DNA of 64,000 bases from Pestalotiopsis fici W106-1 (Eukaryota > Ascomycota > Sordariomycetes > Amphisphaeriales > Sporocadaceae). Each line of letters opens with the position of its first letter. The first letter of the stretch is position 1. The position numbers were made by a program, and so were the translations under genes. The DNA lies in assembly GCF_000516985.1 (NCBI RefSeq), contig NW_006917092.1, positions 124,001 to 188,000 of the forward strand, written 5' to 3'. The notes beneath the pieces were generated by a model. The model made no database searches, was not told the DNA's origin, and saw nothing but the letters and a program-made list of their open reading frames with translations. Positions 33,367-44,664 of this stretch are shown in pieces.

Positions 33367-35359
33367 ATGACGGCATTAGTAGAGACTCCATTGTCAGCCG
33401 AAGACGTGATGTCTACAATGCGACATGCTCCCGCATCTGATGGGGAAATCCCACGTCTCGAAGTGACGGATTTTGCAGACGTCTTTCGAAGTTCTCGGGC
33501 AGTGCATGCTATGCCGCCAGAAGTCCGCACGGGTGAACCAATAGCAGATGATCCATTCAAACTCTCCTCGGATTATGCGTATACGCCACGGAAACTGAAA
33601 GTATTCACCATTGGTGCCGGGTTCTCTGGCTTACTCATGGCGCATAAATTCCAGCACCGCTTTCCAGAAATGCGGGACATTGTCGACCATACAATATTCG
33701 AAGCTTTGCACGATGTTGGTGGGACTTGGCTCGTCAACAATTATCCGGGCGTCCAATGTGACGTTCCAGCGCATATATATGTACGTCGACTGAGATAATA
33801 TTCTCACAATAAAAGCTTCCTTGGCCGCATAAGAAGAGCTAGGTACTGACGGAATTAGGCATTTCCGTTCGACCCAAACCCTGATTGGCGTCGCTTCTAT
33901 GCCAGCGGTGCCGACATTCTTGACTACATTAAGAGAACTGTCAGGAAATGGAATCTGGATCGTGATCTTAAACTGAACACGAGAGTTGTCGGCGCGCAAT
34001 GGCAGGAAGCCCTTGGACAATGGAAAGTCACCGTGGAACACGAGGGCACGCAAAGAGAAGAGTACTGTCATGTCCTGATTTCCAGCCAAGGGGTGCTTGT
34101 TCATGAAAACTGGCCCAGTGTCCCTGGCCTCCGAGATTTCAAGGGACAAATCACACACTCGGCGCGATGGGACCACAGTTACGACTACTCGAACAAGCGG
34201 ATCGCAGTCATTGGAAATGGTTCGTCTGGAATCCAGATCGTACCCCAAATGACCAAGCTCCCAGGCACCACGGTCAAGAACTTCATCAGGGGCCCAGCTT
34301 GGGTGTACTATCGTGCTCCCCCATCCAAGCATCTTGGAAGGGACTTTGATGATCCCAACCCCGAGTACACAGAGGAAGAGAAGAAAAAGTTCCAGGACCC
34401 GGAACAACATCTCTTGCATCGCAAAGGCATCATCTCAAGAACCAACAAGTCATTCTACATCTTCATGAAGGGAGAAAATAATAAGGAAGGCATGAAACTA
34501 GCTGCGGCGCAGATGGCCGAGAAGTTGAATCACGACCTGGATCTGTGCCAAAAGCTGATACCCACGTGGGAGCTTGGCTGCCGGCGTATCACACCAGGAC
34601 CTGGATACCTAGAATCATTCCTCCAGCCAAACTGCCACTTGACCAACAGTCCGATTACCAAGGTGACCGAAAATGCCATTCATACAGCCGATGGCGAGGC
34701 GTTTGAGTGCGACGTTCGTAAGTATATGTGACATCACCGAGTATCGATGTGCATAATGCTGACTATGACTAGTCATTTGCGCAACGGGATTTGACGTGTC
34801 GCACCGTCCACGATATCCCCTTGTTGGCTTGAACAAGGAGACGGATTTGCGAACGCAATGGGCTGACGATCCAGAGTCGTACATTTCCGTGGCCATTCCC
34901 GAGTATCCCAACTACTTCATGATGATGGGGCCCAATTGCCTTGGTGGTCACGGCTCACTGGTTGAATCCTTGAACTGGACCGGAGACTATTTCGTCAAGT
35001 GGATAAAGAAGATGGCGACCGAGGACATCAAGTACATTCATCCAAAGAAATCGGTGACCAAGGCTTTCATAAGGTACGGTGATGAAGTCCACAAGACGTT
35101 GGTCTGGACGGGCAACTGCAGCAGCTGGTACAAGCGAGGCAAGGTCAACGGCAGGGTGACGGCGTTGTTTGGTGGCAGTGCGCACCTCTTCCACCGGATG
35201 CTCAGCGAAATTCGCGCCGAGGATTTCGAAATCACCTACAACACCGCAAACCCCTTCAGATTCATGGGCAATGGGTTCACAGCGTTTGAGATGGATGAGA
35301 GTAGCGATCTCTCGTGGTATGTGGAGACAGCCGAGGTGCCCGAAAGTGGGATCGAGTGA
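33367..35359 (+). CDS. Baeyer-Villiger-type monooxygenase with N-terminal extension
   Basis: Type I flavin monooxygenase. Exons 33367-33780, 33859-34717 and 34773-35359; 619 aa. An extension of about 75 residues precedes the FAD motif KVFTIGAGFSGLLMAHK. Then come GGTWLVNNYPGVQCDVPAHIY/AFPFDPNPDW, the fingerprint F-K-G-Q-I-T-H-S-A-R-W-D, the second Rossmann motif IAVIGNGSSGIQIV, and LICATGFDVS. The W-D ending and the extension are typical of 4-hydroxyacetophenone monooxygenase-like fungal enzymes. The ATG at 33367 is the first in the frame. The C-terminus is complete. It is the last gene before the assembly gap, so whether the cluster continues without interruption is unknown. Confidence 0.93.
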
Positions 35360-35475
35360 TGGAAGTAATCTAGAAGGAGATGCGGCATGCGGGATCATCA
35401 AGGTGAGATCATGACTTACATATCTAAAGCATATGCGAGCGAGCTGAACTCATATGCATTTTCACAAGCTAGATA

Positions 35476-35487
35476 CTAGGTACCTAG
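35476..35487. repeat. 12-bp perfect palindrome CTAGGTACCTAG
   Basis: Reads identically on both strands. It is one instance of a CTAGGTA/TACCTAG motif that recurs in intergenic parts of this window. Confidence 0.75.
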
Positions 35488-35662
35488 ATACATAGGTAGA
35501 AATTCGTGCCAGGGGAGGTGCGAAACAGGCTGACTCGGATCATATCGTGTCGTTTGAGGACTTTTTCCATCTTTTTGCAAATACTGACATGCATGAACAA
35601 TCTTGTTCCAATGAAGTCGTTAGACTTAGACTTTGATGAAATCGAGCCGTTCAACTGTTCGG

Positions 35663-35762
35663 NNNNNNNNNNNNNNNNNNNNNNNNNNNNNNNNNNNNNN
35701 NNNNNNNNNNNNNNNNNNNNNNNNNNNNNNNNNNNNNNNNNNNNNNNNNNNNNNNNNNNNNN
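35663..35762. other. assembly gap of 100 N
   Basis: Exactly 100 unknown bases, a standard placeholder length, so the true gap size is not known. Confidence 0.98.
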
Positions 35763-35805
35763 GTACTTAGTACTTTGTATGTAAATACGACGCCGTTCTA
35801 CTGTC

Positions 35806-35807
<2 letters not shown>

Positions 35808-35842
<35 letters not shown>
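35808..35842. repeat. poly-T run (T35)
   Basis: Thirty-five consecutive T, 45 bp from the N-gap; a probable cause of the assembly break. Length may be inaccurate. Confidence 0.9.
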
Positions 35843-36522
35843 CCCTGCGTTCTGTCTGGACTGCAATGTTCTCGGTGGCTGTACGCTTTTTAGGCTTGTA
35901 GTTCTAGACGAGTCCATTGGGGCTAGGCAACCTTCGGCGAAAGACGGCCACTAGACAGACAAGTGAAGCTAACTGAGCCCCTAAACTGATAGTTTACAGC
36001 CCTGGAGAGACGCACCTGGGCAGTGCTAGAGCCAAAGCTCCCTAGAGACGTCACTTGGTCGTATTGTGTTCAGCGGCCCAAGTCAAGCTTGGTTCAGATG
36101 AAGATGGATGGAGCTCTAAAGACTCTGTATTTCGCAATCTTCTAACAGTGATAACTGATCTGTCGCCCCTGCATGTGCAAGTGTGTTACGTTTGGAATCA
36201 TCGTCCAGAGTCAACAGCTGTGTGGCCACCTGCCTAGGAGCTTGTTGCCACTAAAGTATTTGCGGCAATATCCCCCTTGCGCATTGCAGGGAGGCTGCGT
36301 TGGGTCCGTCGGCGCGGGGTCTGGGGAGAATGCGGGGATCGCTTCAGGGACTCCAGCATTATACCAGGTCTCCAACTACCCACCTAGGTAATCACCTAAG
36401 TGAACAGCTTACATACATCGAGCTCATCCTGAGCGACAATCCATCGATAGTTCCGTCCTTGAGCCTCCCTGTTTGTTAAAATAGGGGCCCTCGAGTGGTG
36501 AGAGTCAAGAAGTCACGAGAGG

Positions 36523-38505
36523 ATGACGGAACATATCGGCGAGTGGCTGCTCTTTGATCACAACCAGCCAAAACGGAAACGGGCAGAATTGGTCTGCTCT
36601 GCTTGCCATGGCAAGAAAATCAAGTGTGATTTGCAGAGCAAAAAGGACAGCCCGGGAGATGGAAAATGCACAAACTGCCGTGCAGGCGGCAGAGAATGTC
36701 GTATAAGGCCATCAAAGAGGAGAAGAAACGCAAACCATGGCGTACAACAACCTCAACACGCTCGACCGCCTCCATCTCCGTCGTCGGCCGACGAAACACG
36801 CACCGAGTCTGTTGTGTCACATCCTCAGTCATCTGGAAGCAATCCACCTCCCCGTGATAGTCCAAGGTCTCAGCGAGACAGTGGGCTGCAGATCATAAAA
36901 CCGCCAATAGCTTTGCACACCAGCAGAAGCAGTCCCACTGATGTCGATACTGGGTTTCTGCAAATTTATGGTCCTGAGAATCAGTACGATGCGCAACAAC
37001 AAGAGATGAAGGCTACTGTAGACCGTGACCACAACTTGTCTGGGCCCCGGCAATTAGAGCTTTTGCAAATATTTGCAGAAACTTACATCGACTATGTGTA
37101 CCCTTGGTGCCCAGTTCTGGATGTGGGCACTATCCTAGAAGACTGCTTGCGCTCTCCTCTGCTCGCCAATGCCATGGCGCTTGCCGCAAGCCATATACGC
37201 CCACCATTGATTCCTCATGAAGGACCAGCCAACTACTACGACAAAGCTCGAAATATGTTTTACAATGACGAAGAGGCCGACGGCGTGACTACATTACAAG
37301 CTGTATCGCTCTTTTATTGGTGGGCTCCACGTCCTCCAACGGTCGCACACCGACACTCGTCGTGGTGGTGGACATCGGTGCTTATTCGACATGCTCAGCA
37401 GATGAACTTTCACCGTGAGCCGACTCCTCCTCAACCTGCTTTGGTTGGACCGGTACTTAGTCTCCGGCGTCGAATATGGTGGACCGCCTTTGCGCGAGAG
37501 CGCCTCACGGCCTTGTGTCAGAGCAAGCCCAGCATCATTGATCCTCTAGACTGCAACATACAAGAGCCCAGTCTCTCTGATTTTCCTCCAGAACCAAGAA
37601 TGCAGCGGAAAGGAGAGATATTTATCGCCTGGGTCCGTCTTTGTGGCATTATTGGTGACATAGCCAAATGTCTTTCCCGATCAAAAATGGAGCAAAGCTC
37701 TCCCTTTCCTACACACCTACGGCAGAAACTCGTGGACTGGGTCCAGTCGCTGCCTCCACACCTGCAGCTTCCCATCGGATCTCAGACGACAATAAACTTT
37801 GATCGCGATGTGCATCAATTATATCTGCCTTACCTCACAACAATTGTCATACTCCATCTCAAGCGTTCCGCTCAATCGCTGCCACAGGCGCTTCCTCCAG
37901 CGATACTAGCAGCTTCTTGTATAGCCCGGATTTTACGCGACATCTTGTCCCGGGGCGACACTCGGTTTTTAATGGCCATTACTTGCTGGTATTCCGGTAC
38001 TGCATTTATTGCTCTCCTACAAGCCAGCCGGATTGAAGGATTGTGCCAAGAGGCAAATGCCGATTTGGATGTTTTAACAAATTCTGCCAAACAGTTGCAA
38101 CGCATGTGGGGATCCGCAAATATCCTGTGTCAAGGTTTCGACCGGCTAAGAAGCCAAGCTGGACCGACTGGCGGTGAAAAACCTGGCCAGCCACTGACCG
38201 AGGACTCTCGTACTGCCAACTCCAATCTTGGGGATGACGCATCAACTGTGGACGGGACAGATAGAGACCTTGAGAATAGTGGCGAGTTTGACTGGACAGC
38301 TCTGTTTCCTACTGTCACAAAGGCGACAAATCGAATAGCTGCAGCACTCCTACCTGGCAAAGAACCGGGAGCAGCAAGGACACGGTTCCCGTCGCCAGAG
38401 AATACATCATTCCATGAGACGCTCATGACCGAGTATCAAGACCTATTCGAGCCGTTCGCACAATTCGATCCACTGGATTTCCTGAATCTCGGACTGGCTG
38501 AATAA
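36523..38505 (+). CDS. Zn2Cys6/Fungal_trans transcription factor
   Basis: Single-exon 660-aa nuclear regulator. The zinc cluster has cysteines at 25, 28, 35, 49, 52 and 59 (C-x2-C-x6-C-x13-C-x2-C-x6-C), with the basic stretch HGKKIK between; the 13-residue middle loop is longer than usual. It is preceded by KRKR and followed by PSKRRRN, likely nuclear import signals. A proline/serine-rich linker leads to the Fungal_trans domain, with YIDYVYPWCPVLD, ALAASHIRPPLI, ISLFYWWAP-like text and RRRIWWTAFARERL. This layout resembles regulators of fatty-acid and cutin use (CTF1/FarA type), though not closely enough to name. It lies tail-to-tail with the MFS gene at 38885. Confidence 0.92.
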   Translation: MTEHIGEWLLFDHNQPKRKRAELVCSACHGKKIKCDLQSKKDSPGDGKCTNCRAGGRECRIRPSKRRRNANHGVQQPQHARPPPSPSSADETRTESVVSHPQSSGSNPPPRDSPRSQRDSGLQIIKPPIALHTSRSSPTDVDTGFLQIYGPENQYDAQQQEMKATVDRDHNLSGPRQLELLQIFAETYIDYVYPWCPVLDVGTILEDCLRSPLLANAMALAASHIRPPLIPHEGPANYYDKARNMFYNDEEADGVTTLQAVSLFYWWAPRPPTVAHRHSSWWWTSVLIRHAQQMNFHREPTPPQPALVGPVLSLRRRIWWTAFARERLTALCQSKPSIIDPLDCNIQEPSLSDFPPEPRMQRKGEIFIAWVRLCGIIGDIAKCLSRSKMEQSSPFPTHLRQKLVDWVQSLPPHLQLPIGSQTTINFDRDVHQLYLPYLTTIVILHLKRSAQSLPQALPPAILAASCIARILRDILSRGDTRFLMAITCWYSGTAFIALLQASRIEGLCQEANADLDVLTNSAKQLQRMWGSANILCQGFDRLRSQAGPTGGEKPGQPLTEDSRTANSNLGDDASTVDGTDRDLENSGEFDWTALFPTVTKATNRIAAALLPGKEPGAARTRFPSPENTSFHETLMTEYQDLFEPFAQFDPLDFLNLGLAE

Positions 38506-38884
38506 TGATCAGCCGGAAAAACGCGTTGATAACAGCGGTATGCTGTGCAATATATTTCCACAAGGTCCCTTGATGGGTATATGATTGATTGGTTTACTAG
38601 CAGGCATGAATCATAGAAACCCTCCTGTGTATGATACTATCAAATAATTTGCATTCATTGATGTGAAACTTTAGCCGTTGCTAGATGCCAAACTTGATTA
38701 TTCCAGTAGGCTGCAATCATGTCGCTCAAAATCTGCACCAAACATTATTCGAAGCTATGAAAGTGTCTGCAAATATAGAATATTTACTGGAAGTGAGACC
38801 AAGAGAATCACAATATATAACGAAATTGGGGATTCTGGTCACCAGATATTAGTGATTCAACTGCGAAGGGCTACTTGAAGAAAA
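38506..38884. other. 3' region between convergent genes
   Basis: 379 bp, AT-rich, no gene; probably the two 3' untranslated regions. Confidence 0.5.
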
Positions 38885-40499
38885 TCATACCTTTTTGTCT
38901 GTAGAGTCATCCTCATACGCATGGTCGTAACCTTCCAGAATGCCCGTCTTGTCTCGTCTATGGTTTGTCCACACACAGATGAATCGATAAAAAATGATCA
39001 ATAGAGCGGCAGCAATGGACGTAATAACCACAACAACAAATCCAGGTCCGTAGCGTGGTGCGTCCTGGGAGTGAAAGGCCAAGGGGCCGGCAAAGTTGCC
39101 TGTAAAGGTTTAGCAAAGCCCAGGAGACCGTTGCGAATAGTATAACTTACCGAGACAATATCCAATATATAAGCTAGCTGAACTGATTGATCTTTTTGTA
39201 TATCCGGCAGTATTTGCAACTGATAGAGACATGAGAACAGCGTAGCCGCCGCCCACAGATGGTAGGATAGTTGTGGCAAACAATAGGCCACCTCTTTCAG
39301 ACAAGGGCAGTAGCCAGAGAAGAAGAGCTGCGAGGGTTGTACCCATTTGCGCAATGAATATGATGTAACACCTGGCTTTCGGAAGTTTCATGGCCAAGAA
39401 TGGCATCAAAAGCTGGACGCAGCCAGCGTAGAATCCGGCGGGGATGAGTAGGAGCAGAGAGTTTAACGTGCTAAAGCCAAAGCCATTGATGATGATTGGG
39501 ACAAAGGTCGAAATCGGGCCATTGGCAATCATGGAAAGCAAGGCGACGGAGAACAGAAGCCAATTCTTGATGTCCAGGAGCAGCTCAGTGACTTGATCCA
39601 CCTTGTAGTGTGTATTGCGCACACCCGAGTTGTTTGTTCTCAGTCGGGCGACTAGAATATAGCGCTCGCGCGGTCCGAATCCCTTGGCTCGAATGGGATC
39701 GGACGGAAGGACAAAGTACAGGATCAAGCCCCAGGCAATAGTGAGACCGCCAGAGAAGTAGTACATGTAGCGCCATGACGAGACACCGCCGCCGATCTGT
39801 CCAAACCCAAAATTTATCAAGGGTGAAATACAACTGACATATCCAGTGCAGCTATACCATATACCCATTCTCATTGCCTGTTCATGTTTCTTGTACCACG
39901 ATCCGACGATAAGCATAAACATGGGGCTGATGCCGCTTTCCAAGACGCCGAGGAAGAACCGCTGCGCATATATGTCTCGATAGTTGTGGCAGACCGTCGT
40001 CAGGATAAGGCACAAGCCCCATAGGATGACTGTTGCGGATGCCACTCGCTCGATCGGAAATCTCTGGGCAAGGACCATCGAGGGATATGCGCCCGCGATG
40101 AAGCCAAGGTAGAATATAGATGCTGTCCAGGAATAGCGGTTGCCTGTCAAATCCAGCTCAGTTCGCAAGCCGAATAGTGCCTGTAGAATCATCTTGATTA
40201 GAATAATGGACGAAAAAAGCACCGAGTCTTCAGCTCCTTACGGCCTGCGATAACATGGCTTTGTCATAATACTGGAGACAATATGTCATGCAGAGGACTG
40301 GCATTAGCCTCCAGTCAATTTTGCGACGCAATTTGTCTTCTTCAGCCTCATTCCAGTGTTGATCTCCATCGTGGTTAGCCAAGACTTGCAAAGCCTCGTC
40401 GTCACGTAGAGTGTCGACTGTTTGAGTCTTCTTGATGGGATTGGCAGTTTCTACTTGCTCAGCCATCTGCGTAGCGTCTTTCTCGCTTGTGTCAGACAT
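38885..40499 (-). CDS. MFS transporter, anion:cation symporter (allantoate permease-like)
   Basis: Second permease of the Dal5-type family. Exons 40242-40499, 39151-40180 and 38885-39099; 500 aa. Features are the acidic N-terminus, KIDWRLMPVLCMTYCLQYYDKAMLSQA, ALFGLRTELDLTGNRYSWTASIFYLGFIAGAYPSMVLAQRF, ARRFFLGVLE-like FFLGVLESGISPMFML, RMGIWYSCTGY, and the C-terminal ILEGYDHAYEDDSTDKKV tail. The exon 1 join puts A at the end of S-Q-A directly before the first loop. Plasma membrane. It has fewer introns than the paralogue at 24065 and differs in sequence, so the two are not a recent duplication. It may import a carboxylic acid or another polar substrate of the cluster. Confidence 0.92.
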
Positions 40500-41419
40500 G
40501 ATTCAAGATTGGAGCGATTACAAAATCAATCAAAGATAGAAGCGGGTTTCTGAAAACTCGCCCGACATAGGTGTACGAGTCCTATCTCGGATTGAGAGGA
40601 TTGATATATGGTCGAATAGCGTTGCCCGTAGTATTGGTACGCTAGGCAGAGTAATGTTATTCTTCTACAGGCATAGTCAACTATACTGGCAAGTGGGGTC
40701 AATCATGGGGAAATCTGGGGAGTTGGGGATTCCTGGATCATTCAGCTTCATTCGCGGAATTGTTCTTGGCAGATTGGAGAGGCGACATCACTCGCGTGCT
40801 GTGTGCTCTTAATGCATCCTGAGTTCGCCTGTATACCTGGGTAGGGGTCCGGGCTGTATTGAGCAAGGACATTGCATTTGATCAGCTATTCCAATATTCT
40901 TGGGCCACATCATCATAGCCGAATGTCCTGTCGCCACGCCCGTGTCAATCGATAGCCGTCGAGTCTGGATACCGAAAAGCAGAGGGTCTAATCCCAAAAC
41001 AGCCTTTACCGAAATACCGAGATTCGCTACGAGAGGAATTAAAGGGACAGCCGACCGGGATTATTGTGCTATCATAATTGTTTCTCAATAGTTGGGAGAT
41101 GATGGGGGTGTGGATGGGGATATCCGTTGTATGACAATTCCCTATAGCATCCACGTGTTCCCCCGCCACACTAATTTTTTTAAAGCCAAGTCAGCTTGAC
41201 AGGGTGTGCCAGGTTACTGGGCTCCCCACACACAAGTGGACGACCAGGAAGCGAGGATTGGATGCCAACATTGATTATACTACCCCCCTGGCTTTCCTTC
41301 TGAAGAGCTGATATAGCAATGGGAGATGTGACTTGGGTGAATAGCAGTTTTACAGACACTCAACAAGTCTGATCATCCAAGCGACCATCAAAGACTGCCT
41401 ACCAACCTATCTAGACAAT
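40500..41419. promoter_or_regulatory. divergent promoter region, MFS and MBL-fold genes
   Basis: 920 bp between divergent starts, no supported gene. No clear core element seen. Confidence 0.5.
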
Positions 41420-42617
41420 ATGGCAGATGCTGTATTAGGGGTGGAGTTGCCAGCAGGGCAGCAGACAATCATTGTGAAGCTCATCAATCCGGTCAATTTT
41501 GGGCCAGCAATACTGAAACGCTTCATGACACCGCCTGTACCGGGACTAGAGACTTTTCCTACGTCGCCATCGCACTCCTTTCTCTTGGAACACCCATCAG
41601 GCCGCAAACTTGTTTTTGATCTTGGCATCAGAAAAGACTATCAGAATTATTCTCCCCGAATCGCAGCCTACATTCCGACCACTAAATATCATATTCAAGT
41701 CACAAAGAACGTGGCCGATATCTTGGAAGATGGAGGTATCAAGCCCACGGATATTGAGGCTGTCATTTGGAGGTAATCCCTGTAAGAGTCTCGAGACAAG
41801 AGACAAAATTCAATACTTACGTGAGATTAGTCATTGGCATTGGGATCATATCGGCGACCCGTCATCTTTCCCTTCAAGCACCGATTTGGTAGTAGGCAAG
41901 GGTTTCAAGGAAGCAATGCTGCCTGGAGCTCCTGCCAATCCCGAGAGCCCGATACAAGAAAGCGATTATGCGTGAGTGTTTCAAAGAGCTCAAATTTGAG
42001 AGTTCGCTTGACTGATAGTTTACAGCAACCGCGAGCTTCGTGAAATCGATTTTCAAGGTCCTCGCACTCTGAGAATCGGACGTTTCCCAGCGTATGACTA
42101 CTTTGGAGATGGATCATTCTACTTACTTGATAGTCCGGGACACGCAATTGGTCACCTATGTGGCTTGGCTCGAACCACGACGAGTCCAGACAGCTTTGTC
42201 CTTCTAGGCGGTGATGTATGTCACTATGCCGGCATCTTTAGGCCATCCAAGTACCTCCCGGTACCTGCTTCAATCAAACCTCACCCTTGTAAGCCCGAGA
42301 GCAGCTTACCGCTGTGTCCGGGTCATGCCTGGGAGGATTTACAACATTCAAGACAACGTAGCCCTACGGACACTCTATTCGACATAACTTTTGGTCGTGA
42401 CATCCCTTTGGCGAAACACACGGCAGGAAAACTGCAGGAACTGGATTGCCTCGATAACGTTTTCGTCATCATTGCTCACGACTCGACCGTGAGGGATGGA
42501 GTACCACACTTTCCTGAAAGTTTGAATGAGTGGAAAGCCAAAGGTTGGGGGGAAAGCCTCAAATGGTCTTTCTTTAGAGATCTAAAGCCAGTTTGGGAGT
42601 CTCAAGGGTTAGCATAG
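41420..42617 (+). CDS. metallo-beta-lactamase-fold hydrolase (lactonase-like)
   Basis: Zinc-dependent hydrolase of the MBL superfamily. Exons 41420-41772, 41831-41971 and 42026-42617; 361 aa. The metal motif is made by splicing: the first intron ends directly before S-H-W-H-W-D-H-I-G-D (H-x-H-x-D-H). Downstream ligands fit LLDSPGHAIGHLCG (histidine) and VLLGGDVCHYAG (bridging aspartate), and IIAHDST gives a late histidine. The arrangement suits the AHL-lactonase/AiiA-like branch rather than beta-lactamases or glyoxalase II. Since the BVMO products would be esters or lactones, ring opening is an attractive role, but the substrate is inferred from context only. The closest fungal relatives also occur in secondary-metabolite loci. 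Confidence 0.9.
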
Positions 42618-43341
42618 CTGCATATAATACGTGGATGGCTCATCCATTCCCTTACTTGCTACTTTGCAAGGGTCATCCTAAATCTAGCGAAGCCGTTTCG
42701 GCATTAATTCTATGATCGTGCAATCCACTTTCACCATCGCCAGGGCATTGACCTTCGGTATTCATCATGAAGTAGTAAGATGATCGGTCCATGTCCGAAT
42801 CGGCTCAAATGTCCAACGTCTCAGCTGAGGCCTGGAAGCGGTCTCATCAAATCCTTGTAGCCGCTTGAAGCTGTTTCGTGCATTCGAAAACAAGTGTCTG
42901 GCAACATGAAATGGTGGTCAGAGTACAATACCGGCGTATTCGGCATTGCTCACATCGTGGCACAAATGAGATCTTCGGTTATGGTTATCCTAAATGGGGT
43001 TGCCATGTTTGCCAATTCCCCCGCAAACTCCAACTGCGGAGATTGACAGGGGTTGTTGAACGGCTATTCTGACAACCTGACCTCAAGTTTGAACTACCAA
43101 GAACTGCGGAGCGAAAAGGAACTGCCCGTAGCCAATAGTGGTCAACATCACAGCATGCCCGATTGGCATAAGTCGCCTCAATCGTAAAAGCCGAGATCAC
43201 TGCTAAGATTGAGCTCGTAAAAATCACGACATAATACTTTTCCCGAAGCACCTGAAGTAGGTTCATGGTCGAGTCAAGTCATTATAGACAATCTACCGGT
43301 GGAATACTCCAATCTACCCCGTCAACCAATCAGCCGCCACC
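42618..43341. other. intergenic region
   Basis: 724 bp between co-directional genes; nothing recognised. Confidence 0.5.
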
Positions 43342-44475
43342 ATGCCACTCCCACGGTACGAATATACTGGGCCAATAGACCACACCATTGTGCCTGACCG
43401 TACACAGGCGCGCGGAAAGTCTGTTGTCATCACTGGTGGTGCAAATGGCATGGGCGAGACATGTGTTCGTGACTTCGTGGCGGCCGGAGCATTTGTGACG
43501 TTCGGAGATGTTAATGACCGAGGCAAAGAGATTGAGAAAGAGCTCAATGATACAAATGGCAGAGTCGTCTGTACGTTTGTCCATGTGGACATACGCGACT
43601 GGGACCAACAGAAAGCCATGTTCGAGACGGCACGCAGTAAAAGTCCCAGCAACAGCGTGGATATCGTGATTGCAAATGCAGGCATTAGTCGAAGTTCTGG
43701 GGATAGCCTTTGGAATCTGGATGGTGCGTCATAACTCGGGCATGCTTCAGCTATAGATGAATCAACTCACATACTCGTCAGACCCTGATGGAGAACCTAC
43801 AAAACCCAACCTCAATATCATCAAGGTCAATTTGGAAGGTTCGTTGTATACCTGGAAACTTGCCGTACACTTTTTTCGAAAGCAACCAGATACGCCGGAG
43901 CGCGATCGATGTTTCATTATCACTGGAAGCATGGTAGCTTGGATTGACTCACCGGTAAGTACGCACACCACCTAGGTCTACATAGATTCTTATATTTTGA
44001 TGACTACAGGGCAACTGGGAATATACAGCGACCAAGTACGGGCTACGGGGATTTATGCGTACAGCGAGGCGCTCAAGTTGGGAACAAGCAATCAGAATCA
44101 ATTACGTTGCACCGTGTTGGATCAGAAGCGCCATACGTACAGCCGAGTACGAGAAATGGCTCCTGGACAGAGGTGTTGAGTTTGGGGAACAGGAAGATGT
44201 CGCCAATTGCATGATGCGGATTGCGTGCGATAAAGGGATCAATGGTAGGCCGCAATCTTGAAGTCTTCTAACGATGAAACGCTGACCACGGGAAAGGACA
44301 TTCGCTCATGATAACACCGCGCAGTATTGCAGAACAAGGTTTCATGGACGTAGACAGAGATGACTATCAGGATGATGAAAAGGACGCATACATGAAGAAG
44401 ACCCAGGCTTCGCAGCTGACAATCATTCAAGACAAATGGCTTGATGACTACAAAGTTAGGATCTACAAGGAATAA
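43342..44475 (+). CDS. short-chain dehydrogenase/reductase (classical SDR)
   Basis: NAD(P)-dependent oxidoreductase. Exons 43342-43723, 43782-43954, 44010-44244 and 44297-44475; 322 aa, phase kept throughout. The cofactor loop TGGANGMG (residues 31-38) is followed by F-G-D-V-N-D, where the aspartate favours NAD(H). Catalytic set: N in IANAGIS, S in IITGSMVAW, and Y-T-A-T-K split off by the third exon (YxxxK). The C-terminal extension after N-G-H-S-L-M-I-T-P is about 45 residues and hydrophilic. Similar to 15-hydroxyprostaglandin dehydrogenase-like fungal SDRs that oxidise secondary alcohols. It could supply a ketone to the monooxygenases. Confidence 0.92.
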
Positions 44476-44664
44476 GCAGAGGAAGCCGATAAGTCAGTAA
44501 GTGAATAGTTCCAACCGTGGATTATGTACCTCACGTTGGAACACAATAATCGTCTCCGTGGCTGCGGACGTGGCCAAAAAGTTGATACTCAACGATAATA
44601 CTTGATGTGAAGAAGGCATGAATATTTACAAAGTCTATTTATTGCAGCATCACATTGTCCAAGC

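Larger units (their letters stand above)
35360..36522. other. gap-containing intergenic region
   Basis: Contains the palindrome CTAGGTACCTAG (35476-35487), the N-gap, the T35 run and another CTAGGTA motif near 36383. No gene supported on either side of the gap; missing sequence could hide one. Confidence 0.6.

Noticed and set aside
33631..34419. 262-codon minus-strand frame
   Set aside because: Antisense to the BVMO at 33367-35359; no family features, a codon-bias shadow.
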